Below are positions 6,717 through 13,663 of a DNA stretch of 21,380 nucleotides, piece by piece; the first letter of the stretch is position 1, and the number at the start of each line of letters is the position of its first letter. The DNA is from Anaerolineae bacterium (GTDB lineage Bacteria > Chloroflexota > Anaerolineae > 4572-78 > J111). The notes beneath the pieces are model-generated. The model was not told the origin of the DNA. It saw only the letters and a program-made list of their open reading frames with translations, and searched no databases. The position numbers were made by a program, and so were the translations under genes. The stretch spans positions 1-21,380 of the forward strand of contig JAHDWA010000090.1 of assembly GCA_023382535.1 (NCBI GenBank), written 5' to 3'.

Positions 6717-7649
6717 ATGTCTGCCATAGAACAATACCTGAGGGATTTCAAGAAGACGATTCCAAGCGATCTGCAGAGCGAGGCTATTGCTGAAGTTCAT
6801 TCTCATCTGGAAGAGCTGACCCGTGAATGGCAGCGGCGAGGGCTGTCACGCCCGGAGGCTGAGAGTAGGGCGGTGAGTCAATTCGGTGTGCCCCGGCATA
6901 TTGGCAATCAATGGCGGCGGGCAGCCGGTGTTGTGGATTGGCCCGACATTCTCCTGGCGGCCCTGCCTATCCTGGGCATTACCGGCCTGGGCTGGGAGTT
7001 CGCCGGCAAATTAATCCCTCTGCCCATTTATCTGCTTATTTTTGGTTTAGGCGCGTTTGTCGCCTGGCAGCGAAGCTGGCCGACCTGGTGGTATGCCTGG
7101 TTGGGCTGGCTCTTTTTGGCCTTGCTGGTTAAACCAGAAACCCACTGGGCCTTTTTCATCATCTTTCCCGTTCTGGTCACCCTGCTGGCCATTGATAGCT
7201 GGCAGCACGCAACCTTAATGACCCTGCCCTTCACCACTTATCTGGCCTTTGCTACGATTATTCAGCGCCAGCAGCTTGTCACAACCGGGTGGGGACCCGG
7301 TAACCTTTACCCGGGCAATATCGTTTGGCTGGAAACGGCTTTTTCGATTTTATGGATTGCGGTTTTGGCGGCCAGCCTACGGGCAGCCCGGCCCAGCCGG
7401 CGCGGCGTCTACCTGCTGGCCGGACTGATTGGCACCCAATTGATTTACGTCGGGACTGTAGCCTTGATGATTATGGTGGCTAAAACTTTTCCCGACTATT
7501 TTATCACTACCCTCACCACTCGCAGCCTGCTCCTGCACAAACTGCCGTTGGGTCTGGCTACCATTGGGTTAACCCTCTATCCGTTTTTTGTCTGGCTGGC
7601 CGCTCGCTGGATTCAGCGTAGTAAAACCCGGCCCGGTTTGCCGGCTTAA
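6717..7649 (+). CDS. HAAS-domain multi-pass membrane protein
   Basis: A 310-residue protein with an N-terminal HAAS/permease-prefix type domain at residues 1-70 (YLRDFKKTIPSDLQSEAIAEV, HSHLEEL, LSRPEAESRAVSQFG, then WRRA). About seven to eight membrane helices follow (from WPDILLAALPILGITGLGW to LPLGLATIGLTLYPFFVWLA). The HAAS domain is a small helical cytoplasmic domain that typically accompanies PadR-controlled membrane proteins. The membrane part matches no transporter I can name. The ATG at 6717 has a GGAG about 12 nt upstream, a rather distant site. It is probably co-transcribed with PadR (143-bp gap) and is closed by a terminator at 7666-7694. Confidence 0.8.
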   Translation: MSAIEQYLRDFKKTIPSDLQSEAIAEVHSHLEELTREWQRRGLSRPEAESRAVSQFGVPRHIGNQWRRAAGVVDWPDILLAALPILGITGLGWEFAGKLIPLPIYLLIFGLGAFVAWQRSWPTWWYAWLGWLFLALLVKPETHWAFFIIFPVLVTLLAIDSWQHATLMTLPFTTYLAFATIIQRQQLVTTGWGPGNLYPGNIVWLETAFSILWIAVLAASLRAARPSRRGVYLLAGLIGTQLIYVGTVALMIMVAKTFPDYFITTLTTRSLLLHKLPLGLATIGLTLYPFFVWLAARWIQRSKTRPGLPA

Positions 7650-7665
7650 AAGGTTTCTTTCTATT

Positions 7666-7694
7666 TCCTGGTGCTGTGTCGCCAGGAGTTTTTT
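7666..7694 (+). terminator. Rho-independent terminator of the PadR-HAAS unit
   Basis: TCCTGGTG (7666-7673) pairs with CGCCAGGA (7680-7687), an 8-bp stem with one G-T pair and a 6-nt loop, followed by G and six T (7689-7694). It separates the PadR-HAAS unit from the metallophosphoesterase gene. Confidence 0.85.
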
Positions 7695-7748
7695 CGTCAC
7701 TTTGCCTAGATAATCTACGTATAACGATAGATGATATTGGAGACGATG

Positions 7749-8594
7749 ATGAAAACAAGTCGGCGTGGGTTCTTAAAAGCTTTGGGACAGGTCGTGCTGG
7801 GGAGCGCTGTGGCCGGGGCAGTTGGCTATGGCTACAGCATCCAAGTTGAGCCGAGTTGGCTGAGCGTAGAACAGGTGGAGATCCCGATCAAGAAGCTCAA
7901 GCCGGCGCTGGAGGGTTTTAAGATTGTCCACATGAGTGACATCCACCTGCATCCTTATACTCAGCTTGAGTTTGTGCGGAAAGCGGTCGCCAAGGCCAAC
8001 ACGTTGCAGCCTGATCTGGTGGTTTTAACCGGTGATTATGTGTTGGAAAGCGCCGAGTCGATTTTCGAGTTGGCCCCGGCGCTGGCGAGTCTTAACTCTA
8101 AATACGGTATTTTTGCCAGTTTAGGCAATCATGACCTGTGGACCAATGCCGAAGTTGTCTTAGCCGGCTTGCGGCAGGCTGGCTTACCGGTTTTGGTTAA
8201 CGATGGCGTCGCTTTAGGTGTTGGTTCAGACCTCCTCTATCTGGCCGGCCTTGACGACGGTTGGAGCGGCCAGCTTGACTTATCGGCTGCTCTGGCTAAA
8301 TTACCACAGGATGCGCCCGTAATTCTGCTGGCGCATGAGCCGGATTTGGCCGACAATTTTGCGTTGGATGGCCGGATTTCGCTGCAATTATCAGGCCATA
8401 GCCACGGCGGGCAGGTTCGCTTACCGGGAATTGGAGCGCCAATTTTACCCCACCTGGGCCGCAAATACGATCAAGGCTTATACCGGGTGCGGGATATGTG
8501 GGTCTATACTACCCGTGGTATTGGACTGGGTCCCGTCCCAACCCGCTTTAATTGCCCGCCCGAAATTACAGAAATTACCTTGATTGGCGCGTAA
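7749..8594 (+). CDS. Metallophosphoesterase with twin-arginine signal (YkuE/YaeI-like)
   Basis: With the start at 7749 the protein has 281 residues. The N-terminus MKTSRRGFLKALGQ carries a twin-arginine motif followed by a hydrophobic stretch (about 12-29), suggesting export by Tat or a membrane anchor. The calcineurin-like metal site is complete: D64 and H66 (MSDIHLH), D96 (TGDY), N127-H128-D129 (GNHD), H196 (LAHEP) and H217/H219 (GHSHGGQ). YkuE/YaeI-type relatives hydrolyse phosphoesters such as lipid-linked pyrophosphates; the substrate here is unknown. In-frame ATGs at 7731, 7746 and 7749 are possible. GGAG at 7739-7742 gives the best spacing (6 nt) to 7749. The EEP-fold gene follows 26 bp later and is probably in the same operon. 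Confidence 0.9.
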   Translation: MKTSRRGFLKALGQVVLGSAVAGAVGYGYSIQVEPSWLSVEQVEIPIKKLKPALEGFKIVHMSDIHLHPYTQLEFVRKAVAKANTLQPDLVVLTGDYVLESAESIFELAPALASLNSKYGIFASLGNHDLWTNAEVVLAGLRQAGLPVLVNDGVALGVGSDLLYLAGLDDGWSGQLDLSAALAKLPQDAPVILLAHEPDLADNFALDGRISLQLSGHSHGGQVRLPGIGAPILPHLGRKYDQGLYRVRDMWVYTTRGIGLGPVPTRFNCPPEITEITLIGA

Positions 8595-8620
8595 CATTAC
8601 CCTTGGGAGGACTTACATCA

Positions 8621-9625
8621 TTGACTATTACTCTGGTTATTCTGGCATTGAAACGACTTTGGAGTAGCCTATGCCGGCTTTTTTGGCTGGGGTGGACACT
8701 TCTTGGCTTGGGGCTGGTCATCTGGTATGGGCTGCGCTGGTGGCCCGGCGACCGTTTTTTGCCGGTGCGCCTTTTCAATTACTTTATGCCCTGGCTGCTG
8801 TTGGGGCTGATGCCAGGGTTGGCCCTGGCCGGACTGGCCCGGCGCAAATGGGTCGCCCTCATCCTGGCTGTGCCGGCTCTCCTCATCGGCCTGACGTTTG
8901 CACCGCTCTTTCTGCCCCGCCCGGAAGGAGTGCTGGCCGCGCACGCCTCTTTCAAGGTGATGAGTTACAATGTTTGGTCTCGCAATGACGAGATGATTGA
9001 AGTGGCCGGCCTCATTAGGCAGGAGCAGCCGGATATTCTGCTGCTGCAAGAGCTGTCGCCGGGTATGGCTCGAGCGCTGACCCGAGAGCTGGCCGATCTG
9101 TATCCCGGCGGCCAACTTTATTGGGCCTATGAGTCGCGAGCTTATCAGGGGATTATTAGCCGCTTTCCGTTGACTCCGATTGAGTTAGCCTACGATAAAG
9201 GGCGCGCCCAAAAAGTAATTGCCGTCACCCCAGCCGGACCCATTGCCGTCTGGAATGTGCATCCCAACACGCCGCTTCCCTGGTCACGGCAGTACCGGCA
9301 AATCTCAGCTTTAGCCGAGGATATTGCGGCGGTGGATGGGCCATTGATCGTCGGCGGCGATTTCAACACAACCGACCAGTCGGAGACGTACCACCTGGTG
9401 AACCAGTATCTGCATAATGCCCACTGGGAAGCGGGCTGGGGCTTTGGCTTCAGTTTTCCGGCGCATCGTCCCCGCTTAAGAGAGATCCCCGTCCTTACCC
9501 CCATCATTCGCATTGATCACATTTTCTACAGCCCCCACTTTTTTGCCGGCAGCGCCCGCACCTTGAGCGACTCCGGCGGTTCAGACCATTTCCCGGTTAC
9601 GGCAAAGTTGTCGCTGGTGAGGTAG
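8621..9625 (+). CDS. Membrane-anchored endonuclease/exonuclease/phosphatase (EEP) family protein
   Basis: I place the start at TTG 8621, 10 nt after GGGAGG (8605-8610). An ATG at 8552 would overlap the previous gene by 43 bp and has no ribosome site. The 334-residue product has about three N-terminal membrane helices (residues 1-100), then a catalytic EEP domain, probably outside the membrane. Key residues are N117 (MSYNVW), E144 (LLQE), the VHPNTP segment, D247 and N249 (GGDFN), D299-H300 (RIDHIF) and D322-H323 (GSDHFPV). This is the full metal-dependent phosphoesterase set; members cleave nucleic acids, phosphoinositides or sphingomyelin. Pairing with a Tat-type metallophosphoesterase suggests two extracytoplasmic phosphoester hydrolases. 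Confidence 0.87.
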   Translation: MTITLVILALKRLWSSLCRLFWLGWTLLGLGLVIWYGLRWWPGDRFLPVRLFNYFMPWLLLGLMPGLALAGLARRKWVALILAVPALLIGLTFAPLFLPRPEGVLAAHASFKVMSYNVWSRNDEMIEVAGLIRQEQPDILLLQELSPGMARALTRELADLYPGGQLYWAYESRAYQGIISRFPLTPIELAYDKGRAQKVIAVTPAGPIAVWNVHPNTPLPWSRQYRQISALAEDIAAVDGPLIVGGDFNTTDQSETYHLVNQYLHNAHWEAGWGFGFSFPAHRPRLREIPVLTPIIRIDHIFYSPHFFAGSARTLSDSGGSDHFPVTAKLSLVR

Positions 9626-9629
9626 GGAA

Positions 9630-9679
9630 GAGGCGAAGAGGCGAGGACACGGCAGAGGTTACTTTCGCTGCTTCGCCTC
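9630..9679. repeat. 9-bp inverted repeat between convergent genes
   Basis: GAGGCGAAG (9630-9638) and CTTCGCCTC (9671-9679) are perfect complements with a 32-nt spacer, the right arm overlapping the stop codon of the minus-strand gene. The left arm also belongs to a short AGAGGCGA tandem. It may act as a weak shared terminator, but there is no T-tract. Confidence 0.4.
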
Positions 9680-10490
9680 AGCCCGGAAGCCAAAGCCGCT
9701 CGGCTAATTTACCTTCACCGACCCGCAAGGCATAGGCCCGCAGGCGCTGCCCTATATCGGCCTGCGTCTCGAACAGCGTTGGCGTCTGTGAGGCGTAGGC
9801 GCGGATGCTCTGGATTTTGGCCTGTAAATTTTCTTCAGACAAGAAGCGCAGTTGGGGCTGCAAGGGAGTGGCTTTTAGAGCAGCCAGAGTGGTCTCTAAG
9901 GTATGGCCCCAACCCGCAGCCGCGTACCGCGAGTCGGGGTCAGCGTAGGGGTAATCCTCATAAAAGGCAATGGTCCAGCCTTGCCGGCGCAGCTCCCAGG
10001 CGGCAGCGTGGACCAACTGATGATCTATGTGATGGCCCACGCCGAGGGGGGCATAGATCAGCATGCCCGGTTCCGCCGGGATGAGTTCCAGCAGCGCTTT
10101 CTCAATCTTGGAGACCAGGGGCAGGTCGTCGGGATGAATGGAGCCAAACAGGTCGGCGTCATGGGTGTAAAACCATTGGCCTCGCTCTGGATGCCCCCGG
10201 TAGATACAATCGTTGAAATTGAGCCGGAGATAATCGGCTCCCAGAATTTCTAACGAGGCGCGGTCTTCGGCCTCGCGGGTGGCAATGACGTCGGCGGGAT
10301 TGCCCCAGGCGTAGTGCAGCGACTGGGCAAAGGGAGAAAGCGGCTCGCCGGATGGCGGCGGGGCAGCACAAATTGTGACGACCAGCGCGGCCTGTCCTCC
10401 CTGAGTCTGTTGATGAATAGCTCCCCCGCAGGATAGAGAGGCATCATCATAATGGGGAGAGAGGTAGATGTGGGAGTATGAGTGAAACAT
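9678..10490 (-). CDS. PIG-L/LmbE-family zinc deacetylase
   Basis: With the ATG at 10490, supported by GGAG 5 nt upstream, the protein has 270 residues. The hallmark zinc motif is P12-H13-Y-D15-D16 near the N-terminus (YLSPHYDDASLSCGG), with the second part H-H-I-D-H at 153-157 (PLGVGHHIDHQLVH). R72-E73 (TREAEDRASLEILG) follows the usual pattern. PIG-L enzymes remove N-acetyl groups from sugar conjugates such as GlcNAc-inositol or bacillithiol precursors; no further specificity is visible. The frame extends to 10574, but that extension reads through a 40-bp DNA palindrome and gives non-homologous-looking residues, so it is rejected. It lies downstream of an M20 peptidase gene in the same direction and may be co-transcribed with it. 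Confidence 0.88.
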   Translation of the reverse strand: MFHSYSHIYLSPHYDDASLSCGGAIHQQTQGGQAALVVTICAAPPPSGEPLSPFAQSLHYAWGNPADVIATREAEDRASLEILGADYLRLNFNDCIYRGHPERGQWFYTHDADLFGSIHPDDLPLVSKIEKALLELIPAEPGMLIYAPLGVGHHIDHQLVHAAAWELRRQGWTIAFYEDYPYADPDSRYAAAGWGHTLETTLAALKATPLQPQLRFLSEENLQAKIQSIRAYASQTPTLFETQADIGQRLRAYALRVGEGKLAERLWLPG

Positions 10491-10520
10491 AGGGGCTCCG
10501 TTAATGAATGGACGTGGTAC

Positions 10521-10560
10521 GTGTTGCGTATTCCGTAATGCATTACGGAATACGCAACAC
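10521..10560. repeat. Perfect 40-bp palindrome in the M20/PIG-L intercistronic gap
   Basis: The left arm GTGTTGCGTATTCCGTAAT (10521-10539) is exactly complementary to 10542-10560, with the central GC completing the palindrome; one more pair (10520/10561) extends it. The transcript would fold as a very stable hairpin. There is no T-tract, so it is probably a dispersed REP-like or mobile palindromic element and not an ordinary terminator. Confidence 0.9.
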
Positions 10561-10577
10561 GCCATACGCTTCACGAA

Positions 10578-11957
10578 TCAACGAGGCTTGCGACTGAAAA
10601 TATCGTAGTAATGAATCGCCGTTTCAATGCCCCGGTAAAAATTGGGCAGGTGGAATTTTTCGTTAGGGGCGTGCAGCCGGTCGTCGGGCAGGCCGAAGCC
10701 CATCATGACCACGGGCATATTCAGTAACTTGTCGAGCAAGCTGACCACCGGGATGCTGCCTCCTTCTCGCATGTAATAGGGCCGGCGGCCAAAACCCCGT
10801 TCGAACGCTTCCGCCGCCGCTTCGACGGCAGGAGCCGAGATGTCTACCACCGCGCCATCCCCACAGTTCATTTTCTCCACCGAAGCTTCCATTGTTTTGG
10901 GAGCAATACGCTGGATGTAGTCAATAAAGAGCTGGGCTATTTTATCGGCGCTCTGGTTGGGCACCAGGCGCATGCTTACTTTGGCGCTGGCAACAGCGGG
11001 AATGACCGTTTTTTGGCCGGCCCCAACAAAACCGCCGCGAATGCCATGAATGTCCAGCGTGGGCCGGACGCTCTTGCGTTCCGCTGTCGTGTAGCCGGCC
11101 TCGCCCCACAGGGCCGGGGCGCCGGTTTCAGCCAACACCGACTCGTCCGTGACCAGGCCGCTGTTCACCGCAGCGCGCTCGGCAGGAGACAAGTCGCGCA
11201 CGTCATCGTAAAAGCCGGGAATGGTGATGCGGCCCTGCTCATCGTGCAGCGAAGCCAGCAGTCCGACCAGCGCGTTGAGGGGATTTTGGACCACTCCCCC
11301 ATAGCTGCCGGAGTGCAGGTCGTGCGTTGAACCCCGCAGGGTGACTTCCAAGTAGGCCAGTCCGCGCACGCCGGTAATCAGGACAGGCGTGTGGGGGTCA
11401 AGGATGTGCGAATCGGAGATGAGGGCAGCATCAGCCTTGAGCAAATCCAGGTGTGCTTGCATGAAGGCGCTCAGGTTCGGACTGCCGATTTCTTCCTCGC
11501 CTTCCAGCATGAACTTAATATTGAGCGGGAGCTGTCCGGCTCCTTTAAGGTAAGCTTCGACTGCGGCAATATGGACGTAGAGCTGGCCTTTGTCGTCGGT
11601 AGTACCCCGGCCAAACATATTGTCGCCTTTAACCGCAGGCTCAAAAGGAGGAGTCAGCCACTCGTCCAGGGGATCAACGGGCTGCACGTCGTAGTGACCG
11701 TAAACAAGCAGGATTGGCGCTGCCGGGCCGGCGTGCAGCCAATCGGCATAAACAACAGGATGGCCTGGCGTAGGGATAATTTGAACATGGTCCAGCCCTA
11801 GTCCGTTCAGTTTATCCGCCAACCACTGCGCGGCGCGCTGCAGGTCGGGTTTGCTTTCGGGGAGGGTGCTGATGCTGGGGATACGCAGGATTGCCTGCAA
11901 ATCCTCCAGGTTCTCGCTGCGGTGATGTTGAGCATAAGTCAGAGCGTCATGAAGCAT
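10578..11957 (-). CDS. M20-family metallopeptidase/dipeptidase
   Basis: With the ATG at 11957 the protein has 459 residues, normal for M20A/F-type dipeptidases. Zinc-site motifs are H88 and D90 in VYGHYDVQP, D121 in GRGTTDDKG, the glutamates in LEGEEEIGS (152-158), and a late histidine in the LHAPNEKF segment near the C-terminus (GFGLPDDRLHAPNEKFHL). A dimerisation or lid domain lies in between (about 190-330). It should cleave dipeptides or N-acyl amino acids in the cytoplasm with two zinc ions. The start was chosen because AAAGGA lies 9 nt upstream; the alternative GTG at 11975 would place that site inside the coding region. A TATAAT lies upstream near 11994-11999 on the minus strand, without a good -35. 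Confidence 0.92.
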   Translation of the reverse strand: MLHDALTYAQHHRSENLEDLQAILRIPSISTLPESKPDLQRAAQWLADKLNGLGLDHVQIIPTPGHPVVYADWLHAGPAAPILLVYGHYDVQPVDPLDEWLTPPFEPAVKGDNMFGRGTTDDKGQLYVHIAAVEAYLKGAGQLPLNIKFMLEGEEEIGSPNLSAFMQAHLDLLKADAALISDSHILDPHTPVLITGVRGLAYLEVTLRGSTHDLHSGSYGGVVQNPLNALVGLLASLHDEQGRITIPGFYDDVRDLSPAERAAVNSGLVTDESVLAETGAPALWGEAGYTTAERKSVRPTLDIHGIRGGFVGAGQKTVIPAVASAKVSMRLVPNQSADKIAQLFIDYIQRIAPKTMEASVEKMNCGDGAVVDISAPAVEAAAEAFERGFGRRPYYMREGGSIPVVSLLDKLLNMPVVMMGFGLPDDRLHAPNEKFHLPNFYRGIETAIHYYDIFSRKPR

Positions 11958-12036
11958 ACAAAAGTGTCCTTTCACGGGTCAATTGGGCGGATTATAGCAT
12001 TGCCAGCCATAAACCCCGAATCTTTAACCTTCAAAT

Positions 12037-12065
12037 TTGGATAAAGTTTCGATTTGAAGTATACT
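12037..12065 (+). promoter_or_regulatory. Probable promoter of rplI
   Basis: TTGGAT (12037-12042) and TATACT (12060-12065) are 17 bp apart. Transcription would begin near 12072 and give a leader of about 150 nt that contains the inverted repeat at 12116-12168. Confidence 0.55.
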
Positions 12066-12115
12066 TGTCGTTTGTGTGTTTCGACCGCAACTACAAGTAA
12101 AGTTACTGCCTGTTG

Positions 12116-12168
12116 TTAGTGGCCCGTTGTTTGTTTTAGAAATTTTTCAACGGACTACGGACCACTAA
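12116..12168 (+). repeat. Imperfect 19-bp inverted repeat in the rplI leader
   Basis: TTAGTGGCCCGTTGTTTGT (12116-12134) matches the complement of 12150-12168 at 15 of 19 positions, with a 15-nt AT-rich loop. The right arm contains CGGAC-TA-CGGAC, a style of sequence seen in dispersed intergenic repeats. In the rplI leader RNA it could form a hairpin 56 nt before the start codon; a regulatory role is inference. Confidence 0.5.
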
Positions 12169-12223
12169 TCATAGACACGATAATTCATTCCATTGATCTT
12201 TGTTGCAACTGGGAGTTACTCTA

Positions 12224-12805
12224 ATGAAAGTTTTACTCATTCAAGATGTTGACAATTTGGGCTATGCGGGTGATGTTAAAAAGGTTGCCGATGGGTTTGG
12301 ACGCAATTATTTGATCCCGCGCAGTATGGCCGTTCTTGCTACCGCCGGGGCATTAAAACAGGCTGAGACGATTCGCAAGGCTGCGGAGAAACGCCGCGCC
12401 CACGAAATGGCCGATGCCCAGGCAATGGCTAATCAATTGACCGGCGTGGAACTGTACTTTGAACGGCGGGCAGGTGAAACCGGCAAGCTGTACGGCTCTG
12501 TCACTTCGGCGGACATGGCCGATGAGATCAAAGCCAAAACCGGACTGGAAATTGACAAGCGCAAGGTTGCTCTGCCTGAACCAATTCGGCAGTTGGGCGA
12601 GCAGGAAGTCACCATCAAACTGATGATTGATGTGGCAACAAGCATCAAGGTCCATGTTCTGCCCGAGGGCGGCATTTTGGAGCGCGAGCGTCTGAGCAAA
12701 GCCGAAGAGCAAAAACTGCTGGCCGAAGCTGAAGCAGAAACACCGGCAGAAGCAGAAGTAGAAGCACCGGCAGAAGCAGAAGCACCGGTCGAAACTGAAG
12801 CATAA
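12224..12805 (+). CDS. rplI: Large-subunit ribosomal protein bL9
   Basis: The N-terminal L9 domain is unmistakable: MKVLLIQDVDNLGYAGDVKK, ADGFGRNYLIPRSMAV and an Ala-rich connecting helix. The C-terminal domain follows (YGSVTSADMADEIKAKTGLE, IDKRKVALPEPIRQLGEQEV, IKVHVLPEG). bL9 binds 23S rRNA and helps frame maintenance. The ATG at 12224 follows GGGAG by 8 nt and is preferred over a start at 12200. The protein has 193 residues, about 45 more than the usual 148-150. The extra C-terminal part from about residue 150 is Glu/Ala-rich with repeated AEAEA/EAPAE units and is likely disordered. It is a single-gene unit here, unlike the rpsF-ssb-rpsR-rplI operon of many bacteria. A strong terminator follows. 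Confidence 0.95.
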   Translation: MKVLLIQDVDNLGYAGDVKKVADGFGRNYLIPRSMAVLATAGALKQAETIRKAAEKRRAHEMADAQAMANQLTGVELYFERRAGETGKLYGSVTSADMADEIKAKTGLEIDKRKVALPEPIRQLGEQEVTIKLMIDVATSIKVHVLPEGGILERERLSKAEEQKLLAEAEAETPAEAEVEAPAEAEAPVETEA

Positions 12806-12831
12806 ATTACCCGCCCAAGGTTTAGTTGAGC

Positions 12832-12857
12832 AAAACCCGCGCTAGGCGCGGGTTTTT
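12832..12857. terminator. Bidirectional terminator between rplI and the TetR gene
   Basis: AAAACCCGCGC (12832-12842) and GCGCGGGTTTT (12846-12856) form an 11-bp perfect stem with a 3-nt loop and a T-tract (12853-12857). The A-tract on the other side makes it usable for the convergent minus-strand gene ending at 12878. Confidence 0.9.
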
Positions 12858-12877
12858 GATTCCAGACCAAAAATTTT

Positions 12878-13549
12878 CTACGTTCCTTTTCGACCCTTAG
12901 CAGGGACAAACGCCATTGTCGCTGGGTTAGCCAACCATTGCTCAACATCCGCACCTAAGCGCTCAAAATTAAAGCTGTCAAGTTGGCTGGCTGCCTGGAG
13001 GCTAATCCCTTTGATCAGGGCGATTACTTCTGAGGCCGCCCGGTGGACCTCAAGATCGGGCCGAAATGTACCCTGGCCTACCCCCTCCTGGCAGATAGCC
13101 TCAATTTGAGCCTGCCACGCCTCATTTAAGTCCCTGAGAACGGCTCGTATGACCGGGTCACGCTGGGACCGCAAGTGGAGTTCGGTGAAAACGACGAACA
13201 TCTGCGGCGCTTGCTGCAACTGGTATTGCAAATCCAGGAAGATACGGCGCAGCTTTTGGGCGGCTGTTTCATTGCCCTCGCTTGGGAGGGGAGCCTTGAG
13301 GGTGAGAAACAGGTGGACCATATACTCTACCACCCCGCGAATGAGATCTTCTTTGCTGTTGAAGTAATAATGCAGCGTCGCGATGTTTACTCCAGCCTCT
13401 GCCGCTACATCGCGAACCCGCAACCCCTCCAAACCTTTGGCGGCAATTAGTTGATAGGCCGCCAGAACCAGCTCCTGGCGGCGAATATCGCTGCGGGACG
13501 ATCCCGGTAGAAGTGTCTGTTTTTTGCCAAGAATACTCTTTTGATGCAA
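12878..13549 (-). CDS. TetR/AcrR-family transcriptional regulator
   Basis: A 223-residue protein. The DNA-binding domain spans about residues 22-75 (IRRQELVLAAYQLIAAKGLE, LRVRDVAAEAGVNIATLHYY, FNSKEDL), with a normal helix-turn-helix. The C-terminal ligand/dimerisation domain (about 85-215) is helical. The only start codon before the HTH is TTG at 13549, because a stop lies five codons upstream; AAGAG sits 8 nt before it. It is upstream of no obvious target on the same strand, and the convergent rplI is separated by a terminator. Two palindromes on its promoter, at 13562-13577 and 13608-13619, indicate self-repression. The inducer and other targets are unknown. Confidence 0.9.
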   Translation of the reverse strand: MHQKSILGKKQTLLPGSSRSDIRRQELVLAAYQLIAAKGLEGLRVRDVAAEAGVNIATLHYYFNSKEDLIRGVVEYMVHLFLTLKAPLPSEGNETAAQKLRRIFLDLQYQLQQAPQMFVVFTELHLRSQRDPVIRAVLRDLNEAWQAQIEAICQEGVGQGTFRPDLEVHRAASEVIALIKGISLQAASQLDSFNFERLGADVEQWLANPATMAFVPAKGRKGT

Positions 13550-13561
13550 ACCAGGCTCTTT

Positions 13562-13577
13562 TCAAGCAAATGCTTGA
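13562..13577. promoter_or_regulatory. TetR operator O1 at the predicted transcription start
   Basis: TCAAGCAAATGCTTGA has 7-bp perfect arms (TCAAGCA/TGCTTGA) around two bases. It covers the predicted transcription start of the TetR gene and lies 13 bp upstream of its TTG start. The half-site TCAAG(C) recurs in O2, 44 bp away centre to centre. Confidence 0.6.
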
Positions 13578-13582
13578 TTCTT

Positions 13583-13611
13583 ATGCTAACACCACTTAAA
13601 GAATATGTCAA
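13583..13611 (-). promoter_or_regulatory. Promoter of the TetR gene
   Basis: On the minus strand, TTGACA (13606-13611, perfect) and TAGCAT (13583-13588) are 17 bp apart. Transcription would start near 13576, inside operator O1. Operator O2 overlaps the -35. Confidence 0.6.
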
Positions 13612-13619
13612 GCACTTGA
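13608..13619. promoter_or_regulatory. TetR operator O2 overlapping the -35
   Basis: TCAAGCACTTGA has perfect 5-bp arms (TCAAG/CTTGA) around CA and shares its half-site with O1. It overlaps the -35 hexamer of the TetR promoter. Two copies of one half-site on both sides of the promoter support a repressor binding both. Confidence 0.55.
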
Positions 13620-13663
13620 TTAAAAGTAAAGGTAAAAACGTAATTTTTTTAAGTGATAATCTT

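Noticed and set aside
8552..8620. ATG at 8552 as start of the EEP gene
   Set aside because: Overlaps the previous gene by 43 bp without a ribosome site; TTG at 8621 follows GGGAGG.
10491..10574. N-terminal extension of the PIG-L gene to 10574
   Set aside because: It reads through the 40-bp palindrome, and a GGAG site with correct spacing supports the ATG at 10490.
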